Shown here piece by piece: positions 44,264 through 53,586 of a stretch of DNA of 64,000 nucleotides; the stretch's first letter is position 1; every line of letters starts with the position of its first letter. Location of the stretch: assembly GCF_006385575.1 (NCBI RefSeq), contig NZ_CP041040.1, forward strand, positions 2,480,001-2,544,000. Direction: 5' to 3'. The notes beneath the pieces are model-generated. The model was not told the DNA's origin. It did not search any database and saw only the letters and a program-made list of their open reading frames with translations. Source of the DNA: Microbacterium foliorum (lineage in GTDB: Bacteria; Actinomycetota; Actinomycetes; Actinomycetales; Microbacteriaceae). A program made the position numbers and the translations under genes.

Positions 44264-44716
44264 ATGAGGAGGATGATGGAAGCCCTCCTCCGCCTGCTCG
44301 AAGAGAACGGGCTGCACCTGGTCGAACGCCGGGGTCGCAGCCACGGCGGCTACGAACCCCACACGGCGACCATCCGCGTCGCCCCTGGCCTCAGCCGCAG
44401 AGCGACCTGCAGCGTGATCGCGCACGAGCTGGCGCACGCCGTGCTCGGTCACGTCCCCACCGCAGATCCGTCGATCCGAGCGCGACAGGAGCGACGCGCC
44501 GACGAATGGGCTGCGCGCCTGCTGATCAGCGCCGACGCCTATGCCGAAGCCGAGAGGGTGCGCGGCACCCATCCGGCCAGCCTCGCGTTCGAGTTGGGAG
44601 TGACCATCGAGATCGTGACCGCCTACCAGCGACTGCTCCGCCGCGTCGGCGACGCCACGTACGTCAGCGCGACGATGGGCCGAGGCCAATGGGAGCACCG
44701 CACACTGACCGCGTGA
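44264..44716 (+). CDS. ImmA/IrrE-family metallopeptidase
   Basis: A 150-residue zinc protease. HExxH is H54-E55-LA-H58 in SVIAHELAHAVLGH, and the third ligand is probably E76 in QERRADEWAARLLI. The family cleaves Xre-type repressors to switch on phage, integrative-element or stress genes. The ATG at 44264 is used; ATGs at 44273 and 44276 lie closer to an AGGAGG stretch (44267-44272) but at poor spacing. It is co-transcribed with the HTH gene. No element genes are found nearby. Confidence 0.85.
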   Translation: MRRMMEALLRLLEENGLHLVERRGRSHGGYEPHTATIRVAPGLSRRATCSVIAHELAHAVLGHVPTADPSIRARQERRADEWAARLLISADAYAEAERVRGTHPASLAFELGVTIEIVTAYQRLLRRVGDATYVSATMGRGQWEHRTLTA

Positions 44717-44752
44717 TCCGGCGCTGGGGTGTGGCGCTGATTGAATGGATCC

Positions 44753-45355
44753 ATGACCTTCCGCACCACCCCGGCCCCGATCACGCTCACCGGTCGCCTC
44801 GTCGAGCTCTGCCCGTTGGAGACCTCGCATCACGACGGCCTCCTCGATGCGCTGAGCGAAGGCGATCTGTGGAAGCAGGCCTGGTACACCTCGGTGCCCT
44901 CTCCCGAGGGTCTCGCCGCCGAGATCGACCGTCGCATCGGCCTGATCGAGAGCGGCGGCATGATCCCCTTCACGGCGTTCGACGCCTCGGGCCGCATCCT
45001 CGGTCTCACCTCGTACTACGACCTCGAAGCAGAGGTCCCGCGGCTGCACATCGGCTACACGTGGAACCGCCCGTCGGCGCACGGAACCGGCACCAACGCC
45101 GAATCGAAGCTGCTGCTGCTCCGGCACGCGTTCGAAGAACTCGGGGTCTTCAGAGTCGGCTTGACCACGCAGTGGGTCAACTTCCAGTCGCGCGCCGCGA
45201 TCGAACGCCTCGGCGCGAAGCAGGACGGCGTCATGCGCGCGATCAGCCGATACCGCAACGGCGCGCTGCGCGACAGCGTCGAGTTCTCGATCATCGAGCC
45301 GGAATGGCCGGCGGTGAAGGCCAACCTCGAGGCGAGGCTGGCCAGAAGGCGCTGA
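44753..45355 (+). CDS. GNAT-family N-acetyltransferase (RimJ/RimL-like)
   Basis: A 200-residue acetyltransferase of the RimJ/RimL type (Acetyltransf_3). TLTGRLVELCPLETSHHDGLLDAL begins the domain; RLHIGYTWNRPSAHGTGTNAESKLLLLRHAFEELG contains the acetyl-CoA-binding region (the usual R/QxxGxG is seen as AHGTGTNA), and NFQSRAAIERLGAKQDG is typical. Substrate unknown. ATG 44753 is used rather than the TTG four codons upstream. Confidence 0.88.
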   Translation: MTFRTTPAPITLTGRLVELCPLETSHHDGLLDALSEGDLWKQAWYTSVPSPEGLAAEIDRRIGLIESGGMIPFTAFDASGRILGLTSYYDLEAEVPRLHIGYTWNRPSAHGTGTNAESKLLLLRHAFEELGVFRVGLTTQWVNFQSRAAIERLGAKQDGVMRAISRYRNGALRDSVEFSIIEPEWPAVKANLEARLARRR

Positions 45356-45559
45356 CTATTCGGTGGCGTTGCCCGACCAGTTGTCCTTGCGACGAGTGGC
45401 CGAACCGCCCGCACGCATCATGAATGCGATCGACAGGCTGGTGACGAGGAGTCCGCCGATGAAGACGATCGCCTGGAAGTCTTCGAGCGACTGCGCGAGC
45501 CCCATGAGCCAGATGCCTCCGAGGAAGAGGATCATGAAGAAGATGAAGCTGAGGATCAC
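45356..45559 (-). CDS. Small two-helix membrane protein
   Basis: A 67-residue protein with two membrane helices (FIFFMILFLGGIWLMGLAQS and FQAIVFIGGLLVTSLSIAFMM) and a short basic/polar tail. No family recognised. GTG 45559 has AGGAG five bases upstream. It converges with the GNAT gene with adjacent stops. Confidence 0.68.
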   Translation of the reverse strand: MILSFIFFMILFLGGIWLMGLAQSLEDFQAIVFIGGLLVTSLSIAFMMRAGGSATRRKDNWSGNATE

Positions 45560-45665
45560 GGGATCTCCTAGTCGTAGCGGCCGTCATCCAGGATACCGTC
45601 TAGCGCAGACGACCCAGCGACGGAACCCCCTGGGCGTGCGCTCCGGACGGTGATTTCGTGAAGTC

Positions 45666-46277
45666 ATGAGCACACGACTGACCGCCCTCGCCATCTCCTG
45701 CACGCTGAAGCCCTCCCCCGCCGAATCGAGCTCCGACCTTCTCGGTTCGCAGATCCTCTCATCGCTCGCCGAGCACGGAGTCACGGGCGAACTCGTTCGC
45801 GCCGTCGATCACGTCATCAGTCCAGGGGTCGAGGCAGACATGGGCGGCGACGACGAGTGGCCGGCTCTGCGGGGCAAGGTGCTCGCCGCCGACATCCTCG
45901 TGTTTCTGACGCCCACCTGGATGGGCCAGCACTCGAGCGTCGCGCAGCGGGTTCTCGAACGCCTCGACGCCGAGCTGAGCGAGACGGACGACGCAGGACG
46001 ACCGACGCTCTTCGACAAGGTCGCGATCGCCGGCATCGTCGGCAACGAGGACGGCGCACACCACATCGCCGCGATCCTGTTCCAGTCACTGAACGACGTC
46101 GGGTACTCCGTGCCCGCTCAGGCGTCGATCTACTGGAACGGGGAGGCGATGCAGACCGTCGACTACAAGGATCTCGACGAGACCCCCGAGAAGGTCGCAC
46201 AGGCGACCGCGACCGCGGCGCGCAATGCGGCGCACCTGGCACGCCTGCTCAAGACGGACGGCTACCCGGCCGAGTAG
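45666..46277 (+). CDS. Flavodoxin-fold NAD(P)H-dependent reductase
   Basis: A 203-residue flavoprotein of the NADPH-dependent FMN-reductase/flavodoxin_2 class. The FMN phosphate region ISCTLKPSPAESSSDLLGSQIL and the segment ADILVFLTPTWMGQHSSVAQRVLERLDAEL match. Function probably quinone or flavin reduction. Monocistronic; no strong promoter or ribosome-binding site seen before ATG 45666. Confidence 0.86.
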   Translation: MSTRLTALAISCTLKPSPAESSSDLLGSQILSSLAEHGVTGELVRAVDHVISPGVEADMGGDDEWPALRGKVLAADILVFLTPTWMGQHSSVAQRVLERLDAELSETDDAGRPTLFDKVAIAGIVGNEDGAHHIAAILFQSLNDVGYSVPAQASIYWNGEAMQTVDYKDLDETPEKVAQATATAARNAAHLARLLKTDGYPAE

Positions 46278-46278
46278 C

Positions 46279-46611
46279 TCAGGACTTCGAGGTGCTCCCG
46301 TCGGCGATCTTCGCCTGCACGTAGTCGTCGATCACGAGCTCCCCGGTCGCGTTGAGGGCGTGCATGATCTCTTCGATCCGCAGCTTCTGGATGACCTGGG
46401 GCTCAGCTGAGCTGAAGAGGAACTGCAGGGGGATCGCCGGGTGGATCCATACCGTGACACGCCCAGGATCGCCGCCCTCGGGAGGAAGCCAGGTCATCAT
46501 GAAGCTCTCCTGGCGACGCAGCTTCGTTCCGACGATGACCTTCAGATGAGCCAGCGTCTCGTCATCGATGAGGATCGGCTCCGATGTGCCGTCATATCGC
46601 AGTCTTCCCAT
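46279..46611 (-). CDS. DUF7882-like small protein
   Basis: A 110-residue protein of unknown function that I associate with Microbacteriaceae. Its recognisable core is MGRLRYDGTSEPILIDDETLAHLKVIVGTKLRRQESFMMTW, read here as several beta strands and a helix. Homologues are sometimes labelled ATP-dependent DNA ligase, but there is no ligase KxDG motif here. ATG 46611 is seven bases after TACGGT. Its stop lies one base from that of the flavoprotein gene. Confidence 0.72.
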   Translation of the reverse strand: MGRLRYDGTSEPILIDDETLAHLKVIVGTKLRRQESFMMTWLPPEGGDPGRVTVWIHPAIPLQFLFSSAEPQVIQKLRIEEIMHALNATGELVIDDYVQAKIADGSTSKS

Positions 46612-46624
46612 GAAGGAAACCGTA
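46612..46624 (-). promoter_or_regulatory. Leaderless -10 promoter of the DUF7882-like gene
   Basis: Minus-strand TACGGT (46619-46624), seven bases, then ATG at 46611. Confidence 0.5.
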
Positions 46625-46661
46625 CCCCGGGGCGCGCGCCATCGTGTACACGCGTGCGCGA

Positions 46662-47681
46662 TCAGGGGCGCCGGAACGTCACGACCTCATCACGGCGCGA
46701 GCGTTCGACGCTCAACCCCGCGAGTTCGAGCCGTCGGAAGACCCGGCGCGGCAGCGCGGGCAACTCGCCGGTGCGACCAGGTGGCGGCGCGGCGAGCCCG
46801 GCGATCAGCGAGAGGTCGACGCCCGCGCCCCGCACCTCGATGCGGGCGTAGTCCGAGCGGGTTCGCCAGACGAGGTGCTGCAGCTGGCGGAAGGGGATGC
46901 GGTGCATCGCCGTCCCCGCGCGGATGCGCAGCTCGTCGTTGCCGAACGCGACACTGCACGAGAGCGTCCGACGGCGCAGCGCCCCTCTGAGCAGCAGATA
47001 GACCGGCAGGCCGACGGCGGCACCCATCAGGATGATCACGAGACGGGCGCCGAGGCGCATCACGGTGTCGTCGAACGCGATGAGCAGCGCCGTTGCTGCG
47101 ACGCCGACGACCAGGACCACCCCGACGATGACGAGAGTCAGCGTGCGCATCCGCAGATCGAGGGCCGAGAACTCCACGCCGGAGCCGTCGCCGCCGTTCT
47201 CACGCTCCCACTCGGGCGCAGTGGGAGGCGGTCGCTTCTTCGCATCACGATGCCCGATGAGATCCGTGAGACGCGACAGGAGGCCCAGCCAGATCCACCC
47301 GGCGGCAGGGCCGGCGGCGATCTGGAGCACCACGACGATCGCGCGGATCGGTTCGGGCAGGCCGGCCAGCAGGACGCCGTCGGATCGAATCACGACGACC
47401 ATCACCGCTGTCAGGCACACCCCGACACCGAGATGCACCGCGACACCGGCGCGCACTGGGCGCATCTCCATCGTCGCGTTGACGAACGAGAACGCGACGC
47501 TCCAGCCGCCGACCAGCATGAGCAGGAACGGGAAGAAGCTCAGGTCGTCGCCCGCGACGGTCCACACCATCGCGGCGACCAGGAGCAGCAGTCCCCATGC
47601 GAACGGAGCACGCACGAACCTGCGACCGATCTCGCGCCTCAGTCGCCTCTCCGAGGTCGTCTCGGGCACGGTGTCGGTCAT
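46662..47681 (-). CDS. Membrane protein of unknown function
   Basis: A 339-residue protein that I do not recognise. About six membrane helices: four in the first 140 residues (for example [18 protein letters not shown] and [19 protein letters not shown]), a hydrophilic stretch with [12 protein letters not shown], then two more ([23 protein letters not shown] region and [19 protein letters not shown]). The last 100 residues look like a small soluble beta domain. ATG 47681 is seven bases after TAGGAT. Divergent from pgi. Confidence 0.72.
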   Translation of the reverse strand: MTDTVPETTSERRLRREIGRRFVRAPFAWGLLLLVAAMVWTVAGDDLSFFPFLLMLVGGWSVAFSFVNATMEMRPVRAGVAVHLGVGVCLTAVMVVVIRSDGVLLAGLPEPIRAIVVVLQIAAGPAAGWIWLGLLSRLTDLIGHRDAKKRPPPTAPEWERENGGDGSGVEFSALDLRMRTLTLVIVGVVLVVGVAATALLIAFDDTVMRLGARLVIILMGAAVGLPVYLLLRGALRRRTLSCSVAFGNDELRIRAGTAMHRIPFRQLQHLVWRTRSDYARIEVRGAGVDLSLIAGLAAPPPGRTGELPALPRRVFRRLELAGLSVERSRRDEVVTFRRP

Positions 47682-47694
47682 CGCAGCAATCCTA
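47682..47694 (-). promoter_or_regulatory. Leaderless -10 promoter of the membrane protein
   Basis: Minus-strand TAGGAT (47689-47694), seven bases, then ATG at 47681. Confidence 0.5.
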
Positions 47695-47741
47695 GGACGA
47701 GACCCGACGTCATCGCGGGCGCATCGGGTCGCGTGCGGCAG

Positions 47742-47753
47742 TACCGTGGTTCC
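47742..47753 (+). promoter_or_regulatory. Leaderless -10 promoter of pgi
   Basis: TACCGT (47742-47747), six bases, then ATG at 47754. Confidence 0.6.
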
Positions 47754-49433
<1,680 letters not shown>

Positions 49434-49865
49434 GTGAAGACCGAGACGCCGATGCCGTCGATCTCACCCCGCGATCCATCGGTCCGTGCGCGTCGACGAC
49501 GCCTGCTCGTCGGCGCCGTACTGGTGGTCGGGGCGGGTCTCGTCACGCACATCGCCGGCACCGGCCCGATAGCGGACTTCGCCGGCGACGCCCTCTACGC
49601 GGTGATGATCTACCTCGTCATCGCCATCGCGGTCCCGCGCGCCGCCTTCTGGCTCGTCGGAGCGACCGTGCTGGTTCTGTGCACGCTGATCGAATGCTTC
49701 CAGCTCACCGGTCTGCCGGCGCTGTGGGCTCAGACCTTCTGGCCTGTTCGACTCGTCCTGGGGGTCGGCTTCGACGCGCGCGATCTCGTCGCGTACGCGG
49801 TGGGCGCCGGCGCCGCGACCTTCGTCGACGTCGCCCTCAGCCACCGTCGCCAGACACGCATCTGA
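49434..49865 (+). CDS. DUF2809 membrane protein
   Basis: A 143-residue protein with about four membrane helices (VGAVLVVGAGLVTHIAG, ADFAGDALYAVMIYLVIAIAV, AFWLVGATVLVLCTLIECFQLTG, and a C-terminal helix DLVAYAVGAGAATFVDVAL). The segment LIECFQLTGLP and FDARDLVAYAVG are DUF2809 hallmarks. Unknown role. GTG 49434 immediately follows the pgi stop, so translation is probably reinitiated; ATG six codons later is an alternative. Confidence 0.82.
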   Translation: MKTETPMPSISPRDPSVRARRRRLLVGAVLVVGAGLVTHIAGTGPIADFAGDALYAVMIYLVIAIAVPRAAFWLVGATVLVLCTLIECFQLTGLPALWAQTFWPVRLVLGVGFDARDLVAYAVGAGAATFVDVALSHRRQTRI

Positions 49866-49873
49866 CAGAAACA

Positions 49874-49906
49874 GAGAGCCCCCCGTGCTTCGCTCGGGGG
49901 GCTCTC
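49874..49906 (+). terminator. Rho-independent-type terminator after pgi-DUF2809
   Basis: GAGAGCCCCCCG (49874-49885) pairs with CGGGGGGCTCTC (49895-49906), 12 bp perfect, loop TGCTTCGCT, followed by GTCTGTCTGT. It lies 8 bp after the DUF2809 stop. Confidence 0.85.
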
Positions 49907-49929
49907 GTCTGTCTGTGGACCTAAGGGGA
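49885..49929. repeat. Imperfect direct repeat, copy 1 (with tRNA-Ala 3'-end copy)
   Basis: This 45-bp stretch aligns without gaps to 50000-50044, offset 115 bp. The first 13 bases and the last 15 (GTGGACCTAAGGGGA, 49915-49929) are identical. The last 15 are the 3' end of the tRNA-Ala gene, so this is a detached tRNA end. The bases between the copies hold no gene. Confidence 0.75.
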
Positions 49930-49981
49930 CTCCGCCATCCTCGCTTCGCTGCGGTGGCTCCCCGAATCACTCAGCCGTATA

Positions 49982-50028
49982 GACGAAGGAAGCCCCTCCG
50001 TGCTTCGCTCGGAGGGGCTTCCTTCGTC
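49982..50028 (-). terminator. Terminator of tRNA-Ala
   Basis: A 19-bp perfect stem (49982-50000 against 50010-50028) with the same 9-nt loop TGCTTCGCT as the terminator 110 bp away. It begins two bases beyond the tRNA 3' end. Confidence 0.85.
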
Positions 50029-50030
50029 GG

Positions 50031-50103
50031 TGGACCTAAGGGGATTCGAACCCCTGACCTCCTCGATGCGAACGAGGCGCGCTACCAACTGCGCCATAGG
50101 CCC
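50031..50103 (-). tRNA. tRNA-Ala (anticodon CGC)
   Basis: A 73-nt cloverleaf read on the minus strand. The acceptor stem pairs GGGCCTA with TAGGTCC (one G-U), the D arm contains AGTTGGTAGC, the anticodon stem is CCTCG/CGAGG around loop TTCGCAT, giving anticodon CGC for the GCG alanine codon. The T arm has GGTTCGAATC. Discriminator A is present; CCA is not encoded. A strong terminator follows two bases downstream. Confidence 0.95.
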
Positions 50104-50152
50104 TGACGTCTTCTACGCTATCACGCTCGAAGACCCGCTCGTGCCGCGCGGA

Positions 50153-51010
50153 TCAGCCGGCTGCACGCTTCGCGAGCAGGTCGCGGACGTGCGCCTCGAT
50201 CTCGGCGTCGTCGACGTATCCCATCTTCGCGAAGGGAGATGAGGCGGCCGGAGCGGCGGCGGGGATCTGGACAGGTGCCGCGGGCGCCAGGCGCTCGGCA
50301 CGCTCGCGCAGCTCGGCGAGGCGAGCCGCGGTCCGGCGCTCCTCCTGCGCATCGAACTCTGCTCGCGCGACCTGCGCGCGAGAGCCTGCGACGCTCACCA
50401 GCGGCTCGGGCAGCGGACGCGGAGTCCACGTCGCTCGTCCCTGATCGTGCAGTTCGGGCGCCACCCTCTGCACGGGCTGCTCGGCGACCCGGACGGAACG
50501 TCGAGCGGCGCGGGCGGCGACCGCCGACATGCGCTGCAGGGCGTAGCCGGCCACGACGATCAGCGCACCACCGGCCCACAGCAGCAGCTGAGCCTGAAGG
50601 GCGATCAGCTGCCACACGCCCAGTCCCGCGATGACGAGACCGAGAAGAAGAGTCGAGGTGGCGACGATGCGCACGCGGCGACGAGCGCGCGCCTGGCGGA
50701 TGACAGGATCAGCCCTCGTTGCCGCGAGCTCCTGCCGGAGAGCCATGAGTTCGGCCGCTTCCCTCTCCGACTGCAGGCGCTTCGCGAGCTTCTGCTGCGC
50801 GAGAGCGGTCCGCGCGTTGAGCTCGAGACGCACCTCGCCGGGAGTCTCGCTGGTCTCGGCGAGCACCCGGAGGGCCTGATTGAGGCGGACGGCGTTGCGC
50901 TCTGCGGCGTCGTACTGGAACCGTCCGCGCCACGAGGGCAGCAGATAGAGCATCCACAGGAGCACGGCGACGAGGACTATCACTCCCCCGCTCAGCACTG
51001 GCCCGTCCAT
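50153..51010 (-). CDS. Membrane protein of unknown function with coiled coil
   Basis: A 285-residue protein without a recognised family. An N-terminal helix (SGGVIVLVAVLLWMLYLLPSW) is followed by an Arg/Glu-rich coiled-coil region (about 35-105), two further membrane helices (VRIVATSTLLLGLVIAGLG and LLLWAGGALIVVAGYAL), and a long Pro/Ala/Arg-rich cytosolic tail with a second coiled coil (QEERRTAARLAELRERAERL). I recall similar proteins in Microbacteriaceae. ATG 51010 is seven bases after TACCGT. Confidence 0.75.
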   Translation of the reverse strand: MDGPVLSGGVIVLVAVLLWMLYLLPSWRGRFQYDAAERNAVRLNQALRVLAETSETPGEVRLELNARTALAQQKLAKRLQSEREAAELMALRQELAATRADPVIRQARARRRVRIVATSTLLLGLVIAGLGVWQLIALQAQLLLWAGGALIVVAGYALQRMSAVAARAARRSVRVAEQPVQRVAPELHDQGRATWTPRPLPEPLVSVAGSRAQVARAEFDAQEERRTAARLAELRERAERLAPAAPVQIPAAAPAASSPFAKMGYVDDAEIEAHVRDLLAKRAAG

Positions 51011-51023
51011 GTCGACAACGGTA
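51011..51023 (-). promoter_or_regulatory. Leaderless -10 promoter of the coiled-coil membrane protein
   Basis: Minus-strand TACCGT (51018-51023), seven bases, then ATG at 51010. Confidence 0.5.
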
Positions 51024-51092
51024 CGGGAACATCGGTGGTCACGACGCTCAGTGGCAGCGTGTGTCGCGACGAGTTCTGAACTCCGCGGCGTG

Positions 51093-51722
51093 TCAGAGCG
51101 CGAAACGGTCGGAGGGAGGGATCGTCGCGGCGTCGGGAGGCACCTCGCCGTTCAGCCACCTGGCCAGCACACCCTGCGGCACGTCCTCGCGCGTCAGGGC
51201 GAACGCGTAGTGATCGCGCCAGTCGCCGTCGATGTGGATGTACCGGCGACGCAGCCCCTCGTAGCGGAACCCGAGCTTCTGCACGACCCTCAGACTCGCG
51301 ACGTTCTCGGGGCGGATGCAGATCTCCATCCGATGCAGGGCGTACTCCGTGAAGCACGCGTCCGTCGCGAGTGCGACAGCCGTCGGCGCGATGCCCTTGC
51401 CCGCGAAGCGCTCGCTCACCCAGTAGCCGATGGTCGCCGAGCACAGCGACCCGCGCGAGACCCCCCAGACGTTGAGCTGCCCGGCGATCTCGCCCTCGTA
51501 CTCCATGACGAACGGATAGCCCGCACCGTCGCGGTACTGCTGCAGCAGACGACGGATGCTGAGCCGCATGTCGAACGAGACCGAGCCGTACGGCACGGTG
51601 GCCTCCCACGGCTGCAGCCAGGAGCGGTTGCTCAGCAGCTCGTGCTGCAGAGCCCTCGCGTCCCGGGAGCGCACGAGGCGCAGCTCGATGGGCCCGTGCC
51701 GCATCCCTGTCGCCTGATCCAT
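51093..51722 (-). CDS. rimJ: GNAT N-acetyltransferase (RimJ-like)
   Basis: A 209-residue acetyltransferase of the ribosomal-protein N-acetyltransferase RimJ type. The domain begins with GPIELRLVRSRDARAL; acetyl-CoA binding is in IGYWVSERFAGKGIAPTAVAL, and RMEICIRPENVASLRVVQKLGFRYEGLRRRYIHIDGDWRDHYAFALT is characteristic of RimJ/L. Downstream of galU on the same strand, 26 bp apart. ATG 51722 is used; ATG 51704 is possible. The RimJ substrate assignment is by similarity only. Confidence 0.85.
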   Translation of the reverse strand: MDQATGMRHGPIELRLVRSRDARALQHELLSNRSWLQPWEATVPYGSVSFDMRLSIRRLLQQYRDGAGYPFVMEYEGEIAGQLNVWGVSRGSLCSATIGYWVSERFAGKGIAPTAVALATDACFTEYALHRMEICIRPENVASLRVVQKLGFRYEGLRRRYIHIDGDWRDHYAFALTREDVPQGVLARWLNGEVPPDAATIPPSDRFAL

Positions 51723-51748
51723 CCGCGCGCCCACGACCGCGACGACGC

Positions 51749-52636
51749 CTAGAGGCGTTCCGCGAACTCCTTGAGCCACGGACGCAGCTCGGGACCGAGG
51801 TCATCGCGATCGGAGGCCAGCTGCACGATCGCCTTGATGTAGTCGACGCGGTCACCGGTGTCATACCGGCGTCCGCGGAAGATCACGCCGACCACACCGG
51901 GGCCCTCGGGGCTGGTCGCCAGCTCCTGCAGCGCATCGGTCAGTTGGATCTCTCCGCCCTTGCCCGGTTCGGTGCGCTCGAGCACCTCGAAGATCGACGC
52001 GGGAAGCACATAGCGACCGATGATCGCGAGGTTCGACGGAGCATCTTCGGCGGCCGGCTTCTCGACGAGGTCGGTCACGCGCACGGCATCCGATCCCTCG
52101 ATGTCCTCGACGGCTGCGGCGCCGTACATGTGGATGCTCGCGGGGTCGACCTCCATGAGGGCGATCACGGCAGCACCGGTGCGCTCGTGCTCCGCGATCA
52201 TCTCGGTGAGCAGCTGGTCGCGCTCGTCGATGAGGTCGTCGCCCAGAAGCACGGCGAAGGAGCTGTCGCCGACGTGCGTGCGAGCGCGCAGCACCGCGTG
52301 ACCGAGGCCCTTCGGCTCGCCCTGTCGGACGAAGTGGATGTCGGCGAGATCGCTCGAGTGGATGACCCGCGCCAGGCGACCGGTGTCGCCCTTCTCCATC
52401 AGCTTCACCTCGAGCTCGGGAACCGAGTCGAAGTGGTTGGAGATCGCGTTCTTGTTGCGGCCGATGATGACGAGGATGTCGTCGATCCCGGCGGAGGCGG
52501 CCTCTTCGACGACGTACTGGATGGCCGGCTTGTCGACGACCGGCAGCATCTCCTTCGGCATCGCCTTCGTCGCCGGCAGGAACCGTGTTCCCAATCCTGC
52601 AGCGGGAATGACAGCCTTCATCTTCCTAATACCCAT
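51749..52636 (-). CDS. galU: UTP--glucose-1-phosphate uridylyltransferase
   Basis: Makes UDP-glucose for cell-envelope polysaccharides. A 295-residue nucleotidyltransferase with AAGLGTRFLPATKAMPKEMLPV (12-33), QGEPKGLGHAV, LLGDDLID for Mg binding, VTDLVEKP and FRGRRYDTGDRVDYIKA. The start ATG 52636 (MGIRKMKAV) lies six bases after TAGGCT; a GTG two codons earlier is inside that spacer. Divergent from the 5-formyl-THF cyclo-ligase gene, a pairing I recall as common in actinobacteria. Confidence 0.96.
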   Translation of the reverse strand: MGIRKMKAVIPAAGLGTRFLPATKAMPKEMLPVVDKPAIQYVVEEAASAGIDDILVIIGRNKNAISNHFDSVPELEVKLMEKGDTGRLARVIHSSDLADIHFVRQGEPKGLGHAVLRARTHVGDSSFAVLLGDDLIDERDQLLTEMIAEHERTGAAVIALMEVDPASIHMYGAAAVEDIEGSDAVRVTDLVEKPAAEDAPSNLAIIGRYVLPASIFEVLERTEPGKGGEIQLTDALQELATSPEGPGVVGVIFRGRRYDTGDRVDYIKAIVQLASDRDDLGPELRPWLKEFAERL

Positions 52637-52648
52637 CCACACAGCCTA
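52637..52648 (-). promoter_or_regulatory. Leaderless -10 promoter of galU
   Basis: Minus-strand TAGGCT (52643-52648), six bases, then ATG at 52636. Confidence 0.6.
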
Positions 52649-52663
52649 GTGGGGATGCCACCG

Positions 52664-52676
52664 TAGACTCGGAGGC
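52664..52676 (+). promoter_or_regulatory. -10 promoter of the 5-formyl-THF cyclo-ligase operon
   Basis: TAGACT (52664-52669), seven bases (containing GGAGG), then ATG at 52677. Its -10 box is 16 bp from that of galU on the other strand. Confidence 0.55.
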
Positions 52677-53273
52677 ATGTCCCATGACGTCGAGCATGAG
52701 AAGCGCGCGCTTCGCGCCGAACTCCGCGAGCGCCGCCAGCTGCTGAGCGACGCGCAGCGAGAGACCGCCGCATCCGCCATCACACAGCGACTCGATGAAC
52801 TCGTCGAGTCGCTCGGCGCCCGATCGATCTCGTGCTTCCTCTCGACCACGACCGAACCGGGCACGAGGGATTTCGTCACCGGGGCCGTGCGCCGCGGCAT
52901 CCGGGTCCTGCTTCCGGTGACGCGCGCAGACGGCCTGCTCGACTGGGCGGTGGCGACCGATGACGACGACATCACCGAGGGCCTGTTCGGGCTGCCCGAG
53001 CCCACCGGCGAGGTCCTCGGTCCGATCGCGGTCAACGACGTCGATCTGATGGTGATCCCCGCCGCCGCCGTCGACCGCACCGGGATGCGCATGGGCTGGG
53101 GGCGCGGATACTTCGACAAGACCATCGGATCGATGGAGAAGTGCCCACCTGTCTACGCAGTCATCTATGATTCCGAGGTACTCGACTTCCTGCCGAGGGA
53201 AGTGCACGATCAGCCGGTCTCCGGCATCGTGACTCCCACGCAGACCCTGCACCTGTCGCCGACGCGACGCTGA
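52677..53273 (+). CDS. 5-formyltetrahydrofolate cyclo-ligase
   Basis: Converts 5-formyl-THF to 5,10-methenyl-THF with ATP, clearing an inhibitory folate. A 198-residue protein with basic N-terminal KRALRAELRERR, substrate region ISCFLSTTTEPGTR, and the ATP-binding signature GMRMGWGRGYFDK (136-148). First gene of an apparent operon with fmdB and mscL. Confidence 0.95.
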   Translation: MSHDVEHEKRALRAELRERRQLLSDAQRETAASAITQRLDELVESLGARSISCFLSTTTEPGTRDFVTGAVRRGIRVLLPVTRADGLLDWAVATDDDDITEGLFGLPEPTGEVLGPIAVNDVDLMVIPAAAVDRTGMRMGWGRGYFDKTIGSMEKCPPVYAVIYDSEVLDFLPREVHDQPVSGIVTPTQTLHLSPTRR

Positions 53274-53288
53274 CCCGCGAGGATCGCA

Positions 53289-53561
53289 ATGCCCACCTAT
53301 GCCTATGCCTGCCGTTCGTGCGGCCACGCCTTCGACGCCGTGCAGAGCTTCTCGGACGACGCCCTCACCGTGTGCCCCGAATGCGGCGGCGAGCTGCGCA
53401 AGCAGTATGGATCGATCGGCGTGACGTTCAACGGATCGGGCTTCTATCGCACCGACTCGCGCGCGGGCTCCGGCGCTTCCGCCCCTGCCCCGGCATCATC
53501 GAAGTCGGAGCCGGCCAAGAGCACCACTCCGGCACCCGCGTCGACCAGCACTTCTTCCTGA
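53289..53561 (+). CDS. FmdB-family zinc-ribbon protein
   Basis: A 90-residue protein with the FmdB-type regulatory zinc ribbon: MPTYAYACRSCGHAFD with C8 and C11, and VCPECGG with C29 and C32. The rest is a low-complexity Ser/Ala/Pro/Thr tail. Role of the family is unclear (possible regulator). GAGGA precedes the ATG; it lies 15 bp after the cyclo-ligase gene. Confidence 0.92.
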   Translation: MPTYAYACRSCGHAFDAVQSFSDDALTVCPECGGELRKQYGSIGVTFNGSGFYRTDSRAGSGASAPAPASSKSEPAKSTTPAPASTSTSS

Positions 53562-53586
53562 CAACATCGACTCTTCGGAGGCATTC

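Noticed and set aside
44741..44752. TTG at 44741 as start of the GNAT gene
   Set aside because: No ribosome-binding site, and ATG four codons later fits the domain start better.
46279..46611. Annotation of the 110-residue protein as ATP-dependent DNA ligase
   Set aside because: No KxDG nucleotidyl-transfer motif and far too short; the name appears to be an inherited misannotation.
49915..49975. A second tRNA gene next to tRNA-Ala
   Set aside because: Only the last 15 bases of the tRNA are repeated; no D arm, anticodon arm or acceptor partner can be folded.
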